Shown: piece after piece, positions 1-4,755 of the stretch
Numbering within the stretch: position 1 is the first letter of the stretch
How the letters are laid out: every line of letters begins with the position of its first letter
Source: Deltaproteobacteria bacterium
GTDB taxonomy: Bacteria > Myxococcota_A > UBA796 > GCA-2862545
Length of the DNA stretch: 6,569 nucleotides
Reading direction: 5' to 3'
Assembly: GCA_019307545.1 (NCBI GenBank)
Contig: JAFDJI010000218.1
Span: forward strand, 1 to 6,569
The notes under the pieces: model-generated
What the model was told of the DNA's origin: nothing
Databases searched by the model: none
What the model saw: the letters and a program-made list of their open reading frames with translations, nothing else
Made by a program: the position numbers and the translations under genes

Positions 1-96
1 CTGTACCTTCCCCCCGTCTCGACCCGCCCCATCGAAGACGCCGAGTTGCTCGACCAGATCGATAGTCCGGAGCACCTGGACCGAATCACGCGGTAG
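1..96 (+). CDS. 3' end of an unrecognised gene (partial)
   Basis: Frame 1 is open from the first base and ends in TAG at 94-96. It gives 31 C-terminal residues that begin LYLPPVSTRPIEDAEL and end EHLDRITR. The composition is that of an ordinary soluble protein tail, mixed charged and hydrophobic, with no membrane segment. The rest of the gene lies to the left of the window, so no family can be named. It converges on the minus-strand lipoprotein gene ending at 199, and a strong hairpin lies in between. The call rests on the open frame, the protein-like composition and the hairpin placement. A chance open frame of this length in GC-rich DNA cannot be excluded. Confidence 0.5.
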   Translation: MYLPPVSTRPIEDAELLDQIDSPEHLDRITR

Positions 97-152
97 CGAA
101 GCTGACGCCGGGCTTCTCGGCGGATGCGGTCCGTGCCTGTGAACGCAGTGCG

Positions 153-180
153 GCCCGGGGAGCGTGTCTGCTCCCCGGGC
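153..180. terminator. GC-rich hairpin between convergent genes, possible bidirectional terminator
   Basis: There is a perfect 10-bp inverted repeat, gcccggggag at 153-162 and ctccccgggc at 171-180, with an 8-base loop. It sits in the 102-bp gap between the plus-strand gene ending at 96 and the minus-strand gene ending at 199. Neither side has a T tract, so it is not a canonical intrinsic terminator. The position and stem strength fit a U-less hairpin terminator or a stabilising mRNA 3' end serving both strands. Confidence 0.45.
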
Positions 181-198
181 ATGGGTGTGCGATTCGGA

Positions 199-861
199 TC
201 AGACCTCTTCGGACTCGCCGCAGCCTTCGAGCAGTGCGTTGATCAGCTCCTGGAAGGTGGCGCGGGCCTCCTCCATCAGGGTCTCGTACTCCTCGAACAA
301 GGCCTGCCGCTCAGCCTCGTCGCCCTCGATCAGGGTGGTGATGGCCTCCTCGTGCATGCTGTGGGCCTCCTCCACGGCCGCCTGCAGCACCGCGTAGGCG
401 TCCTGGATCTCGGTGGATTGCTGGGACACCCAGTCCTCCACCTCCTCCTCGCCGAGCGCCTCGAACTCGTCCGCGGCGGTGGTGTCGATGGTCGCCACGA
501 ACGCAGCCACCGCATCGTCCACGGAGCCACCGAGCGTCTCCTCGAGAACGCCGATCGCATCGTTGAACACCTGCTCGAGGCCATCGAGCGCCTCGGTCAG
601 CTCGCCCTCCAGGACCTCGATCGCCTCGTTCATCTGCTGCTCGAGAGACTCCACCTCGGCCCAGATCGCGGGATCGTCACACTCGTCCTCGTGGACCCAG
701 GGGTCCTCACCGGGCGGCGGCTCCTCACCGGGCTCGCCAGCCTGGTCACCGGGCCCATCGTTCTCGGTGTAGAAGATGTCTCCCTCGAGGTCGAAGCAGG
801 CGGTGAGGCCGAACCCCAGCACCAGTGCGAGGGGATACAGGAACAGTTGAGTAATTTTCAT
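199..861 (-). CDS. acidic lipoprotein with 11-residue helical repeats, function unknown
   Basis: 220-residue predicted lipoprotein of no family I recognise. Start: ATG at 861 has AGGAGG (866-871 on the plus strand) 4 bases upstream. An in-frame ATG at 903 would put 14 residues before a good signal peptide and was rejected. Residues 1-21 are a lipoprotein signal with lipobox LTAC and lipid-modified Cys22. Phe at +2 suggests outer-membrane rather than inner-membrane retention. Residues 24-60 are a Gly/Pro/Glu/Asp linker. Residues 65-213 look wholly helical and very acidic, and Leu-Glu recurs every 11 residues at 73, 84, 95 and 106. Cys61 and Cys214 bracket the helical part exactly and could form a disulfide. 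The gene is divergent from the TIGR02147 regulator at 1096 and shares its control region, so regulation by that protein is likely but inferred. A structural or spacer role at the envelope is only a guess. Confidence 0.85.
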   Translation of the reverse strand: MKITQLFLYPLALVLGFGLTACFDLEGDIFYTENDGPGDQAGEPGEEPPPGEDPWVHEDECDDPAIWAEVESLEQQMNEAIEVLEGELTEALDGLEQVFNDAIGVLEETLGGSVDDAVAAFVATIDTTAADEFEALGEEEVEDWVSQQSTEIQDAYAVLQAAVEEAHSMHEEAITTLIEGDEAERQALFEEYETLMEEARATFQELINALLEGCGESEEV

Positions 862-924
862 GGTTCCTCCTAGGTTGAGGCCGGCTGCCGCCAGCCCTGT
901 CAAGCTACCTGGAGAAACGACGAT

Positions 925-935
925 GTGTACTCAAG
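925..935 (+). promoter_or_regulatory. upstream copy of the GTGTACTCAAG element
   Basis: The 11-mer gtgtactcaag is repeated exactly at 1056-1066, 131 bp further on. Here it stands alone, followed by a short AT-rich segment (935-943). If the minus-strand promoter at 972-1000 is real, this copy falls inside the leader of the lipoprotein gene. It is probably a secondary operator half-site for the same regulator that binds 1056-1074. Confidence 0.45.
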
Positions 936-969
936 AATTGAATTCGCCATGCAGATATCGTTCTCATGC

Positions 970-977
970 TGAGTACA
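970..977 (-). promoter_or_regulatory. inverted copy of the TGTACTCA element
   Basis: tgagtaca here is the reverse complement of tgtactca, the core found at 926-933 and 1057-1064. It is the third TGTACT-type site in this control region. It also coincides with the proposed -10 box of the divergent lipoprotein promoter. A protein bound here would block that promoter. Confidence 0.4.
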
Positions 978-1000
978 GACCGCAACACGTCGGGCGTAAA
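972..1000 (-). promoter_or_regulatory. candidate promoter for the divergent lipoprotein gene
   Basis: Read on the minus strand, TTTACG (1000-995) and TGTACT (977-972) match the -35 and -10 consensus at 4 of 6 positions each, with a 17-bp spacer. Transcription would start near 965 and leave a leader of about 100 bases before the ATG at 861. This is a consensus match only. The TGTACT could instead be just an operator half-site. Confidence 0.3.
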
Positions 1001-1034
1001 TTGCTGGTTCTACCAATCTTTCCAAAATCGCCTG

Positions 1035-1062
1035 TTGCGTCTCATGCCCCACATGGTGTACT
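1035..1062 (+). promoter_or_regulatory. candidate promoter for the regulator-surface protein operon
   Basis: TTGCGT (1035-1040), a 16-bp spacer and TGTACT (1057-1062) preceded by TGG give a weak -35 with an extended -10. Transcription would begin near 1069, leaving about 27 bases before the GTG at 1096. An alternative is TTGCTG (1001-1006) with CAAAAT (1023-1028) and a 16-bp spacer. In the first arrangement the palindrome at 1056-1074 covers the -10 box and start point, as expected of a repressing operator. Confidence 0.35.
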
Positions 1063-1074
1063 CAAGTAGTACAC
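1056..1074. promoter_or_regulatory. palindromic operator candidate upstream of the TIGR02147 regulator
   Basis: This is a perfect inverted repeat: GTGTACT (1056-1062), spacer CAAGT, AGTACAC (1068-1074). CATG flanks it on both sides (1052-1055 and 1076-1079), extending the symmetry except for one extra base. It ends 21 bp before the regulator's GTG start. The regulator has an N-terminal HTH and the same motif recurs at 925 and 970, so autoregulation is the simplest reading. Which protein binds here is inferred. Confidence 0.6.
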
Positions 1075-1095
1075 ACATGCGATCCAGGTGGTCCC

Positions 1096-1935
1096 GTGGA
1101 CACCCCGGACATCTTCCAGTACCTGGACTATCGGAAGTTCCTCGCGGATTGGTTCACCGCGAAGAAGAAGGCAAACCCTCGCTTCAGCCATCGGGCGTTC
1201 GCCCGCCGCGCCGGACAGCGGTCCCCAAGCCTGCTCCACCACGTGATCGAGGGGAAGCGCAACCTCACCACCACCACCACCGGATCCTTCTGTCGCGCCA
1301 TGGGGCTGACGCGGGAGGAGTGCGCGTTCTTCGGCTGGATGGTGGAGCTCGCGCGCGCCAAGTCCCCCGAGAAACGCAACCAGGCGTGGAAGCGACTCTC
1401 CAGCGCTCGCCGATTCCGAGAGGCTCGCCACCTGGAAGGGGAAGGCTTCCGCTACCTGTCCCATTGGTACTACCCGGCGATCCGGGAACTCGCGCATCGG
1501 CCGGACTTCCGGGATGACCCCGAGTGGATCGCGCACACCATGCGGCCCAAGATCACCCTCCGCCAGGCGCGGACCGCACTGGAGGCGCTGCTATCGATGC
1601 AGTTGCTCGTCAAGGGGGACGACGGGCGAGTGATCCCCGCCGAGGCCAGCGTGGTCACCCCCCATGAGGTCGCCGGCCTGGCCGTTTACAACTACCATCT
1701 GGCCATGCTGAACCGCGCTTCCGATGCCCTTGCCAACGTGCGTAGCGACGAGCGCCACTATGGCGCCGTCACCGTCGCTGTTCCGGGGAACCTGGTACCC
1801 AAGCTGAAGCAGGAGATCGCGGCGTTCCAGGAACACATCCTGGACCTGTGCGACAGCGCATCGGATCCTGCGGAGCGGGTCTACCAGTTCAACCTGCAGC
1901 TCTTTCCCCTGTCCGCCTCCGAGGAGGCTCCATGA
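1096..1935 (+). CDS. TIGR02147/DUF4423-family HTH regulator
   Basis: 279-residue cytoplasmic protein of the TIGR02147 (DUF4423) family, known from Fibrobacter and from Bdellovibrio- and myxobacteria-like genomes. A specific function for the family is not known to me. It begins with the typical DIFQYLDYRKFL segment. An Xre-like HTH follows at about 30-72 (FSHRAFARRAG, SPSLLHHVIEGKRNLT). Next comes a helical part with EWIAHTMRPKITLRQA and a mid-protein wHTH-like stretch (LEALLSMQLLVKGDDGRV). The C-terminal domain ends VYQFNLQLFPLS, which is a family hallmark. Length is normal. The start is GTG, with AGGTGG (1086-1091) 4 bases upstream. The TGA stop overlaps the ATG of the next gene, so the two are co-translated. 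The palindrome at 1056-1074 suggests autoregulation. Thr58-62 is an ACC run next to the HTH. Family assignment is secure from recognised motifs; the DNA-binding role is inferred. Confidence 0.9.
   Translation: MDTPDIFQYLDYRKFLADWFTAKKKANPRFSHRAFARRAGQRSPSLLHHVIEGKRNLTTTTTGSFCRAMGLTREECAFFGWMVELARAKSPEKRNQAWKRLSSARRFREARHLEGEGFRYLSHWYYPAIRELAHRPDFRDDPEWIAHTMRPKITLRQARTALEALLSMQLLVKGDDGRVIPAEASVVTPHEVAGLAVYNYHLAMLNRASDALANVRSDERHYGAVTVAVPGNLVPKLKQEIAAFQEHILDLCDSASDPAERVYQFNLQLFPLSASEEAP
1267..1281 (+). repeat. (ACC)5 codon run in the regulator's HTH region
   Basis: Five consecutive in-frame ACC codons encode Thr58-Thr62, directly after the EGKRNL segment that follows the putative recognition helix. 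Family members usually have mixed residues such as Ser, Pro and Glu here. The run is short, so it may be neutral or a site of replication slippage in steps of one codon. Confidence 0.7.
1922..1927 (+). promoter_or_regulatory. ribosome binding site for the coupled surface protein gene
   Basis: AGGAGG lies inside the last codons of the regulator, 4 bases before the ATG at 1932 and 7 before a second in-frame ATG at 1935. It rules out the upstream in-frame start at 1848. It also shows that the downstream gene can be initiated on its own or by ribosomes finishing the regulator. Confidence 0.8.
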
Positions 1936-2690
1936 TGCGTACATCTGCTCTGTTTTCGCTGTGTTTTTTCTGGATGCTCGGCTGCAACCCCGAGGCGGAG
2001 GACTCCGGCACCTCGGTGGGAAACCCCACCACCACCGCCCTGCGCATGGCCCCCGGCGAAGAGTTGGAGACCATGGGGGCCAGCACCGGGGTCGCGACGA
2101 TGTTCCTCCATGCGTGCGACGGGGAGCCGATCGAGCTCCCGATGGACCGGGAGATGGACCTGATGGTGGAGTGGGTCGAGATGCCGGCCGGGTCCTGGTG
2201 CGCGGTGGAGGTCGTGCTGTTCTCGCCCCTGCACGTCGAGGGCGTCGGTTTCGCCGGTGGCAGCTACTTCCTCGACCTGGACGTGGGCTTCGTGTTCTTC
2301 GAGGCCAGCGCCGGGTGGGACGTCGACGGTGGTGCCCACGTGTTCGAGTTCGGCATGCCGGGGTGGATCAACGCTACGGAGTTGGGTGTGGAGGATGGAG
2401 TGGACGTCGTGGTGAACCCCGACACGGGCCCGCACGACCTGCTCACGGACCGCGTGATCACCGAATCAGCCCTGTACGAGGACGACGGCGACGGACAGAT
2501 CTCACCCGACGAACGTGATGACGGGCCCGTGGCGCAACCCCCCGATGACATCCCCGACCACCCCACCGTCCCCGATGACCGGACCTGCGGGTGCGGCGGA
2601 GGCCCGAACCTTCCAGGGTTGCTCGCGCTGGCGCTCGCCATCGGCGCGGTGCGGCGCCGCCGCCCATTCCGCCCGGACGTCCCGGCGTAG
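1932..2690 (+). CDS. secreted surface protein with lipobox, GTSVGNP motif, EF-hand-like loop and MYXO-CTERM-like tail
   Basis: 252 residues from ATG 1932 (251 from ATG 1935), starting inside the regulator's stop (ATGA overlap). The N-terminal signal ends MLGC with Cys18 as candidate lipidated residue. Met at -3 is tolerated but not ideal, so a type I signal is possible. GTSVGNP follows at 26-32. The middle is beta-rich, with Cys62 and Cys90 as a possible disulfide pair. Residues 183-194 (EDDGDGQISPDE) match an EF-hand calcium loop, with Asp, Gly, Ile and Glu in place and Glu instead of Asp at position 1. A Pro/Asp-rich linker leads to CGC at 219-221, a hydrophobic stretch 227-240 and Arg241-244. 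This is the tripartite layout of MYXO-CTERM signals, which send proteins to the cell surface. Having both lipobox and MYXO-CTERM is odd. No enzymatic motif was seen; an adhesin-like or envelope role is a guess. Confidence 0.85.
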   Translation: MMRTSALFSLCFFWMLGCNPEAEDSGTSVGNPTTTALRMAPGEELETMGASTGVATMFLHACDGEPIELPMDREMDLMVEWVEMPAGSWCAVEVVLFSPLHVEGVGFAGGSYFLDLDVGFVFFEASAGWDVDGGAHVFEFGMPGWINATELGVEDGVDVVVNPDTGPHDLLTDRVITESALYEDDGDGQISPDERDDGPVAQPPDDIPDHPTVPDDRTCGCGGGPNLPGLLALALAIGAVRRRRPFRPDVPA

Positions 2691-2703
2691 GACCTGTTGG
2701 GAA

Positions 2704-2724
2704 ACCCGCGACGCGTTCGCGGGT
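2704..2724 (+). terminator. hairpin after the regulator-surface protein operon
   Basis: acccgcga (2704-2711) and tcgcgggt (2717-2724) form a perfect 8-bp stem with a 5-base loop, beginning 13 bases after the stop at 2690. The sequence after it is C-rich (ctatcctccc), not a T tract. It probably marks the 3' end of the two-gene transcript, as a U-less terminator or an exonuclease barrier. Confidence 0.4.
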
Positions 2725-2754
2725 CTATCCTCCCGGCGGTACCCACTCGCGCCC

Positions 2755-2763
2755 TGCTACGAT
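2755..2763 (+). promoter_or_regulatory. candidate extended -10 promoter for the secreted protein gene
   Basis: TGCTACGAT combines a TGn extension with TACGAT, which matches the -10 consensus at 4 of 6 positions. It lies 36 bases before the ATG at 2800, giving a leader of about 30 bases. No -35 box was found at the expected distance (ggcggt at 2735-2740). Its place after the hairpin supports separate transcription of the downstream gene. Confidence 0.35.
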
Positions 2764-2799
2764 CGGGGAACCCTACGGGGAGCCCTTTCCAGGAGACCG

Positions 2800-3531
2800 A
2801 TGCTCGGCCTCGTCCTCACTATGTTGGTGGCTGCCGCGGTGGAGCCACAGGTCTTCACCTGGGACATCACGTTCCTCGGGCAACCCATCGGGGAACAGAC
2901 CCTCGAGGTCACCTACGACCAGAACGAGGACGGGCTGGAGCGGGTGTTTCGGAGCACCACCCACATCGACGCCCGGCCCGTGGACTTCGAGCACGTCAGC
3001 AAGTCGGTGGTGGCAGCGCGGGCCGGAAGCGAACCGGCCTCCTTCAACGCCACCGTCGTCAAGAACGGCGAGACATCGTCCAGCGAGCTGCGATGGAACC
3101 ACAGCGGCTTGTATCTCTCCCAGATCGATGCCATGGGTCGGGCGACCACCCGTGCCCTACCTCCCGATGCCGCCGACCTCTCCACCGCGGACCTGTTCGA
3201 CCCGAGGTCACACGTTCCCCTCACCCGCTTCGACTCGGTGACCGTGATCTCGGCGGAAACGGGGGAGATGTGGAGCAGCCAGGTGCGCCGCCTGGGCCCG
3301 TCCCAGGTCACCATCGACGGGACTGAGCTGCTGGTGGAGGGTGTGGTCCTCCATCCCCCGGAGGGCCGGACAGCGCTGTTCTACGGCACCATCGGGGTGC
3401 CGATACGCTACGAGTACTACGTGGAGGGACGGCTGTTCGAGGCAATACTCCACGACCTGCCACCACCCGGGGTCGACGAGCAACCAGTCCCCGAGGGGCG
3501 GCCGACCATCCGCGCCGAGGAGCTGGAATAG
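2800..3531 (+). CDS. secreted beta-rich protein, possibly DUF3108/DUF6134-like
   Basis: 243 residues. ATG at 2800 is chosen because AGGAG (2791-2795) sits 4 bases before it and a hydrophobic leader follows (MLGLVLTMLVAAAV). In-frame ATGs from 2515 onward lie inside the preceding gene or give non-protein-like Arg/Pro sequence. The short signal lacks N-terminal Lys/Arg, so export is likely but not certain; cleavage would fall near Ala13. The mature part has no cysteine and reads as successive beta strands, opening FTWDITFLGQPIGEQTLEV and closing with GVPIRYEYYVEGRLFEAIL. This layout, with an early G-x-x-x-G strand and a late strand pair ending in an E-x-x-L-like segment, recalls DUF3108/DUF6134 periplasmic proteins, but the resemblance is weak. 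The tail is Pro/Glu-rich. It converges with the barrel gene, with 4 bases between stops. Function unknown. Confidence 0.8.
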   Translation: MLGLVLTMLVAAAVEPQVFTWDITFLGQPIGEQTLEVTYDQNEDGLERVFRSTTHIDARPVDFEHVSKSVVAARAGSEPASFNATVVKNGETSSSELRWNHSGLYLSQIDAMGRATTRALPPDAADLSTADLFDPRSHVPLTRFDSVTVISAETGEMWSSQVRRLGPSQVTIDGTELLVEGVVLHPPEGRTALFYGTIGVPIRYEYYVEGRLFEAILHDLPPPGVDEQPVPEGRPTIRAEELE

Positions 3532-3535
3532 CCTG

Positions 3536-4693
3536 CTACATCCAGCCGAAGCGTAGCGTAAGCCCCATCTCGGGGGCGGAGAGCGCCTTGCCGGCCTCGC
3601 CTGGTGCCGCAACGTGGCGGTAGCCTACTGAACCCGCAACGCGGAAGGCGCGGCTGACGTTCAGCTCCAACCCGACACGCGGCACGATGACGGTGGCCGA
3701 GCCCATGTGTATGCCCGTGTCCTGGTCCCACATGGCACCGGACCCGATGAGCAGGTCGGCGCGCGGGTGGAGCAGGCGGTGTGACCCGAAGATCCACCCG
3801 GTGTGCAGACCGCCATAGAAGAAACGGGCGTCGTGGCTGCCACCGGCGAAGCCACCCGTGCTGTAGAGGGCGCCGCCCAGCACCAGGCGACTCCCGAGCA
3901 CCGCACCCAACTCCAAGCCGTTGGTGTCCACCGGACCCGTGCCAAAGCCGGTCTGGATGCCGGTCCAGGCACCGTAGACCCCGAAGGCCCCGCTCCGCTT
4001 GCGGGTTCCGAAGACGGTCTTCTGTTGGTAGCGCCATCTGCGCTCGGGGGCAGCTTCCACGATCGCGAGCGCCGCCTCTTCATCCTCGTCGAGGTGCTCG
4101 GGTTCAGAGGGGTCTTCCGCGATCGCGAGCGGCGCCTCTTCGTCCTTGTCCCGGTCGAGTTCCTCCGGCTCGGGCGCTTCCTCGTCGAGGTCGTCGACCT
4201 CCGGGTCCGGTTCTTCCTCTGGACCGCGCTTCTTTCTGAAGAGCCCCGACACCTGAGCCTGGAGCTCCGCGCCCGTCTTCTTCGCCCAAGAGCCGACGCG
4301 TTTCGGCGAGACCCCGCGCTTGGCCGGTAGGTCCTCCTCGGCCACCTCCTCGTTGACTGGAGCGGGCTCCTCCGGTGGCGGCGGAGCCGTCTCGGCCGGG
4401 GCCGGGTTGGCCGTCGACTCCGCCGCCAGGGAAGGGGGTTCTTCGGACTGCTGGACGGTCTTCTCGGACTTCGGGGACGCATCACCTCCCCACACCTCCA
4501 GCGCGGGCATGGCCAACCGATCGGAGGGCGGCTCCTGGTTCTTCAGCGGCGCCGGCTCGCGGTTCTTGGTCCACACGTCCGGAGCTTCCTCATCGATGTC
4601 GGGTCCGTTCTTGACCGGGAACTCATCTGGATCCGCACCGTACGCGGCAGTGGCGAGAAAGGCGGCCAGGGTCACAACGACGCGGGATCTCAT
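3536..4693 (-). CDS. outer-membrane beta-barrel protein with long acidic linker
   Basis: 385 residues, last visible gene of the leftward operon. ATG at 4693 is used because a Sec signal follows (MRSRVVVTLAAFLATAAYG, cut near residue 19-20) and GAGGA lies about 8 bases upstream. A longer open frame back to 5152 is antisense-like Arg/Pro sequence within the deacetylase gene. Residues 21-140 are Pro/Glu/Ala-rich and probably disordered. Residues about 125-157 are a basic island (KRGVSPKRVGSWAKK, then FRKKRG). Residues 158-217 are strongly acidic and hold a 20-residue tandem repeat. Residues 233-385 alternate Gly/aromatic beta strands (GLELGAVLGSRLVLGGALY, FFYGGLHTGWIF) and end LTLRFGWM, as in small outer-membrane barrels. 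It resembles Gly-rich barrel domains seen in Fibrobacter and Bacteroidota, from memory only. It follows the deacetylase by 62 bp, so co-transcription is likely. Confidence 0.85.
   Translation of the reverse strand: MRSRVVVTLAAFLATAAYGADPDEFPVKNGPDIDEEAPDVWTKNREPAPLKNQEPPSDRLAMPALEVWGGDASPKSEKTVQQSEEPPSLAAESTANPAPAETAPPPPEEPAPVNEEVAEEDLPAKRGVSPKRVGSWAKKTGAELQAQVSGLFRKKRGPEEEPDPEVDDLDEEAPEPEELDRDKDEEAPLAIAEDPSEPEHLDEDEEAALAIVEAAPERRWRYQQKTVFGTRKRSGAFGVYGAWTGIQTGFGTGPVDTNGLELGAVLGSRLVLGGALYSTGGFAGGSHDARFFYGGLHTGWIFGSHRLLHPRADLLIGSGAMWDQDTGIHMGSATVIVPRVGLELNVSRAFRVAGSVGYRHVAAPGEAGKALSAPEMGLTLRFGWM
4061..4150 (-). repeat. 60-bp-spaced tandem repeat in the acidic linker
   Basis: The 30-base segments 4061-4090 and 4121-4150 match at 27 of 30 positions and are exactly 60 bp apart. 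They encode DxDEEAxLAI twice, at residues 182-191 and 202-211 of the barrel protein. The intervening bases have diverged. This is an in-frame two-unit duplication of a 20-residue block in a disordered region. Confidence 0.8.
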
Positions 4694-4755
4694 GGCGGGG
4701 TCCTCGTCCGGTCCGAAGAAGTCGTCCCTTGGGACACCGCACGCCGTGGAAGTCG

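Noticed and set aside
124..873. Plus-strand open frame of 249 codons opposite the acidic lipoprotein
   Set aside because: It is antisense to a gene with signal peptide, lipobox and SD. Its Leu/Gly/His-rich composition is what a reversed Glu-rich helical gene gives, and the start has no SD.
898..903. Perfect TTGACA on the minus strand as a -35 for the lipoprotein gene
   Set aside because: With a 17-bp spacer the -10 would be CCTCAA, directly beside the ribosome binding site, leaving no leader. No match to a -10.
936..960. Sigma-54-type promoter (TGGC ... TTCT) on the minus strand
   Set aside because: The required GC dinucleotide at the -12 position is absent (TC instead).
966..1517. Plus-strand open frame of 183 codons in another frame over the regulator
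   Set aside because: It overlaps the TIGR02147 gene out of frame and includes the control region; its His/Pro/Arg-rich translation is not protein-like.
4120..4127. GCGATCGC octamer, as in HIP1-type abundant repeats
   Set aside because: It arises from the Ala-Ile-Ala codons in the linker repeat; one exact copy is not evidence of a dispersed repeat family.
4724..4735. Palindrome gtcccttgggac between deacetylase and barrel genes as a terminator or operator
   Set aside because: The 2-base centre cannot form a stable hairpin loop and there is no second copy, so chance is likely.
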